The position numbers and the translations under genes were made by a program. A stretch of DNA of 64,000 bases from a virus, in IMG/VR virus record IMGVR_UViG_3300047994_000066, positions 1 through 64,000 of that record; one strand, given 5' to 3'. Position 1 is the first letter of the stretch. The number at the start of each line of letters is the position of its first letter. This document shows, piece by piece, positions 1 to 5,835 of this stretch. The notes beneath the pieces were generated by a model, which did no database searches, was not told the DNA's origin, and was given only the letters and a program-made list of their open reading frames with translations.

Positions 1-63
1 GACCACCAAATCCATTGCGGGGGGGGGAAACAGTCGCAATTAAAAGGATAATCTGAATGTATC

Positions 64-138
64 GCTCCTATAGTAAAATGGTTATTACAGGTCCTTGGTA
101 AGGACCAAGTCACAGTTCGATTCTGTGTTGGAGCACCA
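64..138 (+). tRNA. tRNA-Thr (anticodon GGT)
   Basis: A cloverleaf can be folded by eye: acceptor strand GCTCCTA against TTGGAGC (one T-T mismatch), D-stem GTAA/TTAC, anticodon stem GGTCC/GGACC with loop TTGGTAA, T-arm CACAG-TTCGATT-CTGTG, then A and an encoded CCA. The anticodon is GGT. It begins a tRNA-rich leader followed six bases later by tRNA-Gly. Confidence 0.9.
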
Positions 139-144
139 GTTTAC

Positions 145-220
145 GCGGATGTCGCATAGCGGCTATTGCGCTTCCTTGCCAAGGAAGATGTCGAGGGTTC
201 GAGTCCCTTCATCCGCTCCA
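145..220 (+). tRNA. tRNA-Gly (anticodon GCC)
   Basis: Perfect seven-base acceptor stem GCGGATG/CATCCGC, anticodon stem CTTCC/GGAAG around loop TTGCCAA, T-arm GAGGG-TTCGAGT-CCCTT, discriminator T and encoded CCA. It lies six bases after tRNA-Thr and both are probably processed from one transcript. Confidence 0.93.
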
Positions 221-244
221 ATTTCTTATTAAACAAAAATACTG

Positions 245-250
245 TATAAT
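245..250 (+). promoter_or_regulatory. Possible host-type -10 element
   Basis: TATAAT lies 24 bases before the start at 275 in an AT-rich stretch. I see no good -35 box at the proper distance, so this is only a weak candidate promoter for the 106 aa gene. Confidence 0.3.
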
Positions 251-274
251 AAAGCTTTACCTAAAGGAATTATC

Positions 275-595
275 ATGGAATCTAGCGTCAAATTAATCAA
301 GCTTGTTACTGGTGAAGAATTACTTGCAACTGTTCAAACCTTAAAAACAGGTTATTCACTTACAGATGCGATTCTTGTTATCCCACAGCAGGGACCACCT
401 GATGCAGCCGGTAAGACGCAGATCATGTTTGCTTTCATTCCATGGGGAACTTTGGCAAAAGAAGAGATTGAAATTCTTGAAGATAAGATTGTCTACATTA
501 CTGAGCCAGAAGATCAGATTCTAGCTCATTACAACAAGATCAATGGAAAGACGAAAATTGAAGTCCCTCCAAAGAACCTTGTCATAGCTCGATAA
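275..595 (+). CDS. Conserved small phage protein, possibly Sm-like
   Basis: A 106 aa protein with an AAAGGAATT ribosome-binding site before the ATG. The N-terminus (VKLIKLVTGEELLATV, residues 5-20) has the strand-turn-strand pattern of small Sm/LSm-like proteins that many T4-like phages of environmental bacteria carry. Sm-like proteins bind RNA or act as assembly scaffolds, but no function is shown here. It lies alone between tRNA genes (tRNA-Gly upstream, tRNA-Cys downstream), so an RNA-related role is possible but is inference only. No signal peptide or membrane segment is visible. Confidence 0.8.
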   Translation: MESSVKLIKLVTGEELLATVQTLKTGYSLTDAILVIPQQGPPDAAGKTQIMFAFIPWGTLAKEEIEILEDKIVYITEPEDQILAHYNKINGKTKIEVPPKNLVIAR

Positions 596-617
596 CAAAG
601 TTATACTCCTTACGAAT

Positions 618-692
618 GTACTGGTGGCGGAAAGGTCACGCGGCTGTCTGCAAAATAGTCCCATGCTGGTTCGAATCCAGTCCAGTACTCCA
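618..692 (+). tRNA. tRNA-Cys (anticodon GCA)
   Basis: Acceptor stem GTACTGG/CCAGTAC, D-stem GCG/CGC, anticodon stem GCTGT/ATAGT (two G-T pairs) with loop CTGCAAA, T-arm GCTGG-TTCGAAT-CCAGT, discriminator T and encoded CCA. The anticodon reads GCA. Confidence 0.9.
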
Positions 693-708
693 ATTTAGAA
701 TCTTGTTC

Positions 709-715
709 CTAAATA
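709..715 (+). promoter_or_regulatory. Candidate late promoter (CTAAATA)
   Basis: CTAAATA ends 32 bases before the HNH gene start. The same heptamer recurs at similar spacing before many genes here and resembles the -10-only late promoters of T4-like phages. Confidence 0.55.
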
Positions 716-747
716 AATCATGCACTTGTGAGTGAAGGAGTTAGAAC

Positions 748-1338
748 ATGTCGAAAGAAGTTCTCGTTGTTGACAAATCAGGAAACCCACGCGAATGGAC
801 CGGACTCGAAGAAGAGTCTGCGCGTTACTACGCTTTGGGTAAGGTCATCTGTAATCTTGGTTCTCCTGTTCACACTTTCTATGGTGGCATGAATTCTAAG
901 GGTGAACGATCAAAGATTGAAGTCTCTTCAATCATTATGGTTGACGGTCCTGTGTTTGGACGAGATTTCTACACACGAGAAACGATTTATGCTGAGCGTG
1001 ATATTCTTTATGCTCGTGATGCTTACATCTGCGCATATTGTGGAATTCAATTCAAGTACAATCAGTTGACTATTGACCATGTGATTCCTAAGTCTCATGG
1101 TGGTCGTCACACTTGGGTGAACACTGTTTCTGCTTGCAAGTCATGTAATCACGGTAAAGCAGACAGGACACCGGAACAAGCAGGTATGCAATTGTTGTAT
1201 GTTCCGTATGCACCTAACTTGCAGGAAAAGCTTCTTTTGGACAACCATAAAGTGTTGTACGATCAGATGGAATATTTGCTTTCGAAGATTCCTAAGTCAT
1301 CGAGGGTCTGGAAAAATCCAGCTTACAAGTTGAACTAA
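748..1338 (+). CDS. HNH endonuclease
   Basis: A 196 aa protein with a clear HNH nuclease core in residues ~95-145: CAYC, the IDHVIPKSHGG segment carrying the catalytic His, an Asn-containing helix and CKSC. The two Cys pairs form the structural zinc site. The family cuts double-stranded DNA. It resembles the McrA-like stand-alone HNH nucleases of phages and bacteria. It could be a homing nuclease or serve DNA processing; its place between two tRNA genes is typical of mobile free-standing HNH genes. A GAAGGAG site lies before the ATG, and CTAAATA upstream suggests late expression. Confidence 0.9.
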   Translation: MSKEVLVVDKSGNPREWTGLEEESARYYALGKVICNLGSPVHTFYGGMNSKGERSKIEVSSIIMVDGPVFGRDFYTRETIYAERDILYARDAYICAYCGIQFKYNQLTIDHVIPKSHGGRHTWVNTVSACKSCNHGKADRTPEQAGMQLLYVPYAPNLQEKLLLDNHKVLYDQMEYLLSKIPKSSRVWKNPAYKLN

Positions 1339-1341
1339 ATA
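1335..1341 (+). promoter_or_regulatory. Candidate late promoter (CTAAATA)
   Basis: CTAAATA overlaps the HNH stop codon and ends 10 bases before tRNA-Ser. A start about 6-8 bases downstream would put the RNA 5' end close to the tRNA. Confidence 0.5.
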
Positions 1342-1351
1342 TAGGAGATTA

Positions 1352-1439
1352 GGGTAGTAATCTGGTTTGGAACCAGGCTTCTTTGCTAAAGAAAGGGACG
1401 CCGAAAGGTGTTGGAGTTCGATTCTTCTGCTACCCGCCA
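1352..1439 (+). tRNA. tRNA-Ser (anticodon GCT)
   Basis: Long variable-arm tRNA: acceptor GGGTAGT/GCTACCC, D-arm CTGG/CCAG, anticodon loop TTGCTAA (anticodon GCT), variable hairpin ACGCC-GAAA-GGTGT, T-loop TTCGATT, discriminator G and CCA. The first anticodon-stem pair looks mismatched. Confidence 0.88.
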
Positions 1440-1443
1440 ATCT

Positions 1444-1608
1444 ATGTACGCAATTCAAGTAAATATAAATCTTGATTGCCGTTTTGTCATGATGGAGCAT
1501 CGTGGTCTCCAGTTTCTTCTAAAAGGTGAAAGTTTAGCTCTCTATAAAAGCTTTTTAGCTAAACCGATTGAGTATCAAAAATACATTCGTGATCTGGTGA
1601 AACAATGA
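1444..1608 (+). CDS. Small hypothetical protein (54 aa)
   Basis: The open frame extends upstream into tRNA-Ser. The first start outside the tRNA is ATG at 1444, giving a 54 aa protein beginning MYAIQVNINL. It ends with an ATGA overlap into the next gene, which suggests translational coupling. No domain is recognised. No clear ribosome-binding site is seen at 1444, so the start is uncertain. Confidence 0.5.
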   Translation: MYAIQVNINLDCRFVMMEHRGLQFLLKGESLALYKSFLAKPIEYQKYIRDLVKQ

Positions 1609-1883
1609 AAAAAGAAACTGAATCCGAAACTTTAGATGCTGATGAATTCTATGAAATCATAGCTTCTAATCCGACTTGTTTTGAAGATTTCGTAGGGATG
1701 CCAAATACTCCGGAAACTCGACAGAAACTACACGAATTCATTAAAAAGAAATTTCGCGAACAAATGATCGAGTTGGCTGCTGTGCAACCAATGAGCAGAT
1801 CAGCAGGATCAATCTTTACAGTGAATGCAAAATATTCTGACGAATATATGCAAGAATTAAATTTGAGTGCAAAACATGAGTAA
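1605..1883 (+). CDS. Hypothetical protein (92 aa)
   Basis: A 92 aa acidic, mostly helical protein that starts in an ATGA overlap with the previous gene. Residues ~10-60 are rich in Asp, Glu and aromatic residues. No family is recognised. It overlaps the release-factor-like gene by eight bases, so it shares that operon. Confidence 0.7.
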   Translation: MKKETESETLDADEFYEIIASNPTCFEDFVGMPNTPETRQKLHEFIKKKFREQMIELAAVQPMSRSAGSIFTVNAKYSDEYMQELNLSAKHE

Positions 1884-2265
1884 GCGTGAATTAGTATTCT
1901 CCGTTACCGCATCCGATTGGTCATACACTCGCGGCACCGGCAACGGTGGTCAAAAGAAGAATAAAACCAATTCTGCGGTCCATTGCACCCATCGTGCCTC
2001 AGGTGCCCACGGTTATGCTGAAGATCATCGAAGTCAGCACCAGAACCGTTCTCTTGCGTTTGAGCGCATGGCAAAGACCAAGAAGTTTGAAGACTGGCGT
2101 CATTTGGAATTCTTAAAGAGAACTGGTCAAGAAGCAGTCATTCAGGACAATGTAGAACGCCAAATGCGCAAGATTAAAGTCGAAGTGAAAGACGACGGTC
2201 TCTGGAAAGAAGTAGATAAAAATGCTATACTTCCAGACGAAGAACAGGAGACAAGTGATGGATGA
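1876..2265 (+). CDS. Release-factor-like GGQ protein
   Basis: A 129 aa protein (ATG at 1876 preferred over an in-frame GTG at 1867). It holds the class I release-factor catalytic domain: residues 15-50 contain the GGQ motif (24-26) in TRGTGNGGQKKNKT, followed by the HxASG segment. In release factors the Gln of GGQ drives peptidyl-tRNA hydrolysis on the ribosome. Full RF1/RF2 domains for stop-codon reading are absent; the size and basic/acidic tail compare with ArfB (YaeJ) or the PrfH-type RF-like proteins that rescue stalled or damaged ribosomes. The C-terminal half (residues 75-129) is charged and helical. It lies in the same block as the RNase P RNA and tRNAs. The role in rescue is inference. 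Confidence 0.88.
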   Translation: MSKRELVFSVTASDWSYTRGTGNGGQKKNKTNSAVHCTHRASGAHGYAEDHRSQHQNRSLAFERMAKTKKFEDWRHLEFLKRTGQEAVIQDNVERQMRKIKVEVKDDGLWKEVDKNAILPDEEQETSDG

Positions 2266-2611
2266 AAATATCCTATTTAAAACGACCGGTGGCGATTTCA
2301 TCGACCAGTTTGAGACAGGTAGCTATATACGATATAAAGGTTATGTGAAAGTTAAGAAGGGTAAAACACCCGATAAAGACTATCTTCAAATTGATTTCAA
2401 TATGTCTCTCGGTGACTGCAATAGGGTAATCAATTGGGATTTTGAAAGTTATGAAGAGGTGGACAGTTTAAAAATTGACAAGATCAACGAGGCTATTTCT
2501 ATTTTAGAGAAAGCGAAAAACGATCTTGTTAAAATGCAGAGAATTGTCGATAAAGAAAGAGCTAGAATCGACAAAGAGAAAATCAAAGCAGGAGATAAAG
2601 ATGGCGATTAA
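2258..2611 (+). CDS. Hypothetical coiled-coil protein (117 aa)
   Basis: Start taken as ATG 2258, behind an ACAGGAG site; an upstream in-frame ATG lies inside the previous gene without a good site. The N-terminal 70 residues look like a beta-rich domain. Residues ~70-117 are a Lys/Glu-rich coiled coil. It overlaps the RF-like gene by 8 bases and the next gene by 11. No family is recognised. Confidence 0.7.
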   Translation: MDENILFKTTGGDFIDQFETGSYIRYKGYVKVKKGKTPDKDYLQIDFNMSLGDCNRVINWDFESYEEVDSLKIDKINEAISILEKAKNDLVKMQRIVDKERARIDKEKIKAGDKDGD

Positions 2612-2783
2612 GATTGTTGACGAACAACCAGACATTCAATTGACTTCAGATGAACATATGAGACTTCTTTCTGAATATCGAAAGGCTTTTATGTCCTATG
2701 CTGGTACGCCACCAACCTTTGAAAGTTGGGTTCGCAGTAGAGTAGTTACAGAAAGTAAACTATTAAACGAGTTTTCAGTTTAA
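2601..2783 (+). CDS. Hypothetical protein (60 aa)
   Basis: A 60 aa protein beginning MAIKIVDEQPD, behind AGGAGATAAAG, which supports this start over the longer open frame. The sequence is helical with a PPTFESWVRSR segment. It is the last gene before the RNase P RNA. No function is assigned. Confidence 0.7.
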   Translation: MAIKIVDEQPDIQLTSDEHMRLLSEYRKAFMSYAGTPPTFESWVRSRVVTESKLLNEFSV

Positions 2784-2784
2784 A

Positions 2785-3005
2785 GATTTGACTGTCGATC
2801 TATCGCGGAGGGTAAGGAGACCCATCGAGGAAGTTCGCTGCTCACCGATACCCTGTAGAAGTCTAAAGACGTTTGTACTACTGATACCGTAAACGGCGGT
2901 GAGCAACTTAAACAGATCGTTTCCGAAGGTATAGGAGCAAAGATCGGGTTAAGGCTTAGAGAAATGATAGATTAGAAACAGAACAGCGGCTATGAGCAGT
3001 CAATT
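2785..3005 (+). ncRNA. rnpB: RNase P RNA, compact phage form
   Basis: This 220-base gene-free stretch folds as RNase P RNA, the ribozyme that cuts tRNA 5' leaders. P1: TTGACTG (2788-2794) with CAGTCAA (2997-3003). P2: ATCTATC (2798-2804) with GATAGAT (2966-2972). P3: a GGG/CCC hairpin (2810-2823). The conserved GAGGAAG box (2827-2833) is followed by P4 5' (2835-2840), which pairs with 2984-2989 inside the ACAGAAC..GGCTAT box (2978-2993), leaving the universal bulged U at 2834. P5: GCTCACC/GGTGAGC (2840-2846 / 2899-2905). GTAAAC (2889-2894) and GAGCAA (2901-2906) match conserved positions. GGT (2928-2930) in a small loop fits L15, which binds tRNA CCA. The specificity domain is much reduced (about 50 bases between the P5 strands), and the whole is about 60% of usual length. 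It is followed by tRNA-Thr. Recognised by eye, not by a model search. Confidence 0.87.
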
Positions 3006-3010
3006 TTAAA

Positions 3011-3017
3011 CTAAATA
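3011..3017 (+). promoter_or_regulatory. Candidate late promoter (CTAAATA)
   Basis: CTAAATA lies between the RNase P RNA and tRNA-Thr(CGT), eight bases before the tRNA. Confidence 0.45.
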
Positions 3018-3024
3018 ATGAAAC

Positions 3025-3099
3025 GCTCTGTAAACATAACAGGAGATGTGCTGATTTCGTAAGTCAGAGAATGCAGTTCGAATCTGCAACAGAGCACCA
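3025..3099 (+). tRNA. tRNA-Thr (anticodon CGT)
   Basis: Acceptor GCTCTGT/ACAGAGC, D-stem ACAT/ATGT, anticodon stem CTGAT/GTCAG with loop TTCGTAA, T-arm TGCAG-TTCGAAT-CTGCA, A and encoded CCA. The next ORF starts directly at the base after CCA. It is the second threonine tRNA in the window. Confidence 0.92.
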
Positions 3100-3408
3100 A
3101 TGATAGAAAAACGCTACAACCAACGACGTAAAACCACTAATTCAATTCTTGTTGTAGCTAGACATGGAAACATGCGATCTATTGGACGCATTCTAAACGT
3201 TAGTGCTGGTGGTGGCGCATGTTTATCTCTTCCAAATTTTCCCATTACAGTCGGAACTCGCTTTGAAATTTGTTTTGCGATTCCTATAAATAACGGCAAT
3301 ATCTACAAGCTGCATTTCAGAAGTGCTGTTGTAATTCATATTACAAATGGTACAATGGGCGTAGTTAATGGCAACATTGAAAGGAAGTTAATTAACGCAG
3401 CAGCTTAG
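3100..3408 (+). CDS. PilZ-like domain protein
   Basis: A 102 aa protein with both PilZ signature motifs at the expected spacing: RYNQR (residues 5-9; RxxxR) and NVSAGG (33-38; D/NxSxxG), followed by beta strands ending near residue 95. PilZ domains bind cyclic di-GMP and control motility, biofilm and polysaccharide synthesis in bacteria. A stand-alone PilZ protein in a phage could sense or sequester host c-di-GMP. It starts one base after the tRNA CCA end, so no ribosome-binding site other than tRNA sequence is available; translation may be weak or the transcript may begin elsewhere. The domain call rests on the two motifs only. Confidence 0.65.
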   Translation: MIEKRYNQRRKTTNSILVVARHGNMRSIGRILNVSAGGGACLSLPNFPITVGTRFEICFAIPINNGNIYKLHFRSAVVIHITNGTMGVVNGNIERKLINAAA

Positions 3409-3417
3409 GAGAACATC

Positions 3418-3927
3418 ATGGGTTTACTTATTTCAATGCTTTTAGCATTCACCATGTTCTTCATTTTGACTTCGTTTATTAAGCGCAAACCTGTGAAACA
3501 TTTTTACATCATTCGTGGTATCCCTGGATCTGGGAAGTCCACCTTAGCAGCTAAAATGGCTGAGGAATCACACGTCTCCTATGTCGAGACTGATCAATTT
3601 CTATACAACGAGAAAGGTGAATACGAATGGACCGAGGAACGTCTATCTCGTGCTATTGATCAATGTTATGACGGTGTATATCTTCGTATGGTTATGAAAG
3701 AGCCTATCGTCATTACAGCGGGTGTTTACTCTCGCTGGAGAGCTATGCGCGGTTACATTGAATTGGCGCAGACTCATGGGTATCAAGTACACATTATTGA
3801 GTGTAAGGGTGATTACGGGTCTATTCACGGTGTTCCGGCTGATCGCTTAGAAAAGATCAAGCAAAAGTTTATCACTAACTCAGGTCTTCCTCAAATGCAA
3901 GGAATTCAATACAGTACCCATCCTTAA
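3418..3927 (+). CDS. Membrane-anchored P-loop kinase (PNK-like)
   Basis: A 169 aa protein with a hydrophobic N-terminal anchor (residues 2-20) and a P-loop GIPGSGKS (34-41), then VETDQF (about 55-60), an Arg-rich lid region and the IHGVPADRL segment near residue 140. This layout is that of the zeta-toxin/T4 polynucleotide kinase-like phosphotransferases. T4 Pnk repairs cleaved tRNA together with RNA ligase; an RNA ligase gene lies 1.9 kb downstream. There is no C-terminal phosphatase domain. The membrane anchor is unusual for a repair kinase, so another substrate is possible. An AGGAG site precedes the ATG. Confidence 0.75.
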   Translation: MGLLISMLLAFTMFFILTSFIKRKPVKHFYIIRGIPGSGKSTLAAKMAEESHVSYVETDQFLYNEKGEYEWTEERLSRAIDQCYDGVYLRMVMKEPIVITAGVYSRWRAMRGYIELAQTHGYQVHIIECKGDYGSIHGVPADRLEKIKQKFITNSGLPQMQGIQYSTHP

Positions 3928-3934
3928 TTAAATA

Positions 3935-3962
3935 TTGACTTTCTTAATAGTTCAGGTATAAT
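3935..3962 (+). promoter_or_regulatory. Sigma-70 type promoter
   Basis: TTGACT (3935-3940) and TATAAT (3957-3962) with a 16-base spacer, the best host-like promoter seen in the window. It would drive the DNA ligase operon from about position 3969, through a structured leader. Confidence 0.75.
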
Positions 3963-3979
3963 CTCCCTGTTGTCAATAG

Positions 3980-4054
3980 CCGCGTTAGTCACACAGTTCT
4001 AATCTTCAGGTGACGATGTATGGTGCAGAACGTGGGATCGTTACCCACACGCGG
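3980..4054 (+). promoter_or_regulatory. Structured, pseudoknot-capable mRNA leader
   Basis: Between promoter and ligase the RNA can form an outer helix CCGCGT/ACGCGG (3980-3985 / 4049-4054), a hairpin GTCAC/GTGAC (3988-3992 / 4010-4014) and a hairpin GTGGG-ATCGTTA-CCCAC (4032-4048). The first loop contains GTTCT (3996-4000), which can pair with AGAAC (4027-4031) as a pseudoknot. The T-arm-like hairpin and closing stem recall a tRNA but there is no anticodon arm and no CCA. It may be a regulatory leader; no known class is recognised. Confidence 0.5.
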
Positions 4055-4082
4055 TTTACTTTATTATGTAAAAGGAGTGAAA

Positions 4083-4970
4083 ATGACGAATGCAATTAAA
4101 CCGATGTTGGCTGGTGCTGCCCCGGAAGTTTTCAATTTTCCCCTGTTAGCCTCCCCTAAGCTGGATGGCATTCGCTGCATGGTTCACAATGGTGTTGCCA
4201 TGAGCCGTAACTGGAAACCGATCCCAAATCTTCATGTTCAAAAAATGATTGGTCGTCCAGAATTCAATGGTTTTGATGGTGAACTGGGTGTTGGTAATCC
4301 CGGTGCTCCGGACTTCTATCGCACAACCATGTCTGCTGTCATGTCCGAGGAAGGTGAGCCTGATTTCACGTATTGGGTTTTCGATCACATTAGCATTGGT
4401 ATGAGGCCATTTGGTGAACGGGTTAAGTATCTTGTTGACCTAATGAGTCAAGGTAAGATTCTGTATCCGGCTAATCTCGTTGAACAGCGCATGATTAACG
4501 ATCAGTCTCAACTGGATGAATATGAGTCTGAAGCACTGGGTCAAGGCTATGAGGGTTTGATTGTTCGCAACCCCTATGCAGCTTACAAGCATGGTCGTTC
4601 CAGTACCAAAGAAGGTGGCATGCTTAAGCTGAAGCGTTTTAGCGATGCTGAAGCCGTGATTATTGGCTTTCAGGAGTTGATGAAGAACAACAATGTTGCT
4701 GAACGCAATGCGTTTGGCCGCACTGAAAGGTCTTCCCACAAGGAGAACATGCAACCCATGGGAACCTTGGGTGCTTTTGTTTGCAAGACTCCTGAAGGTG
4801 TTGAGTTCGCTATTGGCACCGGCTATACCGCAGCAATGCGTCAGGAGTTTTGGGACAATCGTAAGAATCTTATTGGCAAGTTAGCCAAGTACAAGTTCTT
4901 CGACGGTGGCAACAAGGAAGCACCGCGTTTCCCAGTGTTCATTGGCTTTCGAGACGTAAGGGATCTGTAA
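4083..4970 (+). CDS. ATP-dependent DNA ligase
   Basis: A 295 aa protein with ligase motif I KLDGIR (Lys26 is the nucleotidyl-acceptor), motif III/IIIa around TYWVFD, motif IV EGLIVR and motif V LKLKRF, then an OB-fold domain from about residue 200. It seals nicks using ATP. The size matches short phage ligases of the T7 type, shorter than T4 gp30 (about 490 aa). The start is ATG 4083 behind AAAGGAGTG; an open frame upstream runs through the leader and is not believed. It has a dedicated host-like promoter, so early expression is likely. It is joined to the next gene by a TAATG overlap. Confidence 0.93.
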   Translation: MTNAIKPMLAGAAPEVFNFPLLASPKLDGIRCMVHNGVAMSRNWKPIPNLHVQKMIGRPEFNGFDGELGVGNPGAPDFYRTTMSAVMSEEGEPDFTYWVFDHISIGMRPFGERVKYLVDLMSQGKILYPANLVEQRMINDQSQLDEYESEALGQGYEGLIVRNPYAAYKHGRSSTKEGGMLKLKRFSDAEAVIIGFQELMKNNNVAERNAFGRTERSSHKENMQPMGTLGAFVCKTPEGVEFAIGTGYTAAMRQEFWDNRKNLIGKLAKYKFFDGGNKEAPRFPVFIGFRDVRDL

Positions 4971-5233
4971 TGTGGCACACGATTTCAATTGTGTTGTGGT
5001 CAATCATAGGTGTGCTGTTCGTTATAGTGAATATTGTTCGCGTTACGCAACAGCGAAAGTATTACCGCACACTTTTGGAAACTGTTAGGCTCAGTGAACA
5101 AGTCATAGAGTTGCACCAGGAAGCATTGGTATGGGCAGTTGGCACGGGTCAACTGCCCCCAACCTGTCCAGGGCATTTTATGCATCTATTGATCGAAGCA
5201 AAAGAGAAAGCCGATAAACTGAACGGTGCTTAA
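4970..5233 (+). CDS. Small membrane protein (87 aa)
   Basis: Starts in a one-base stop/start overlap with the ligase gene. Residues 4-25 form one membrane helix, followed by a helical, charged cytoplasmic or periplasmic part with one CPGH segment. No family recognised. The single-pass topology could fit an inner membrane effector, but nothing ties it to lysis. Confidence 0.65.
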   Translation: MWHTISIVLWSIIGVLFVIVNIVRVTQQRKYYRTLLETVRLSEQVIELHQEALVWAVGTGQLPPTCPGHFMHLLIEAKEKADKLNGA

Positions 5234-5835
5234 TGGCAACGCACAATGTTTTGGTCAAATATACCGACGAGCAGCTTCAACTTCAATCTTTTATATCATC
5301 AGAATTTATTGTTGATGATGATAAAGGATTTGCTGAGAGTCTTGCTTACAGTATAAATCCAACTAAGAACCAAATTAAGTGGATATCAATTCTCCTGAAA
5401 AAAATTCTAGGCGAAGATACGAAATATGATTTTCGAAATATTTTTGAATACTTAGAAAGTGTTACTGGAAAGCAGATATCGCAATTTTTTGATAAAAATG
5501 TGCTTAAAATGAGGATCGCTTCTGAACAGGCGAAATATCCTGGAGCTATTTACATGACCTCAGAAGCCGGTTATATTGGGCGCATTAATACCGATTACTC
5601 TGTTGTTCTTACAATAGATTACGCACATTTATATGATCAGATTATCGAATTTTTGACTGAACTTAATCGTAGATTCGATTACACCAACGAGCAGCTTCGG
5701 CTTCAATCTTCTATATCATCTGTGGATTTAGTTGAACCTCAAGTAAAAAATATTGTACGTAATCCGTTCGACCCTGATAAGATGAATGATATTTTGAACG
5801 AGTACGGTAAAGGAGTCAAAAATTCACATGTTTGA
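5233..5835 (+). CDS. Hypothetical protein with internal repeat
   Basis: A 200 aa protein, coupled to its neighbours by short overlaps at both ends. The segment YTDEQLQLQSFISS near residue 10 recurs as YTNEQLRLQSSISS near residue 153. The DNA of the two copies (about 5261-5303 and 5680-5722) is nearly identical over ~40 bases, more conserved than chance. The rest is mixed helix and strand. No family recognised. Confidence 0.7.
   Translation: MATHNVLVKYTDEQLQLQSFISSEFIVDDDKGFAESLAYSINPTKNQIKWISILLKKILGEDTKYDFRNIFEYLESVTGKQISQFFDKNVLKMRIASEQAKYPGAIYMTSEAGYIGRINTDYSVVLTIDYAHLYDQIIEFLTELNRRFDYTNEQLRLQSSISSVDLVEPQVKNIVRNPFDPDKMNDILNEYGKGVKNSHV

Noticed and set aside
1-8. Possible tRNA 3' end (GACCACCA) at the window start
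   Set aside because: Only the last eight bases would be inside the window; too little to support a gene.
3980-4054. A tRNA upstream of DNA ligase
   Set aside because: The T-arm-like hairpin and closing helix are there, but no anticodon stem, no discriminator and no CCA; kept only as a structured leader.
4020-4082. Upstream extension of the ligase ORF
   Set aside because: It runs through the structured leader; ATG 4083 has a proper AAAGGAG site.
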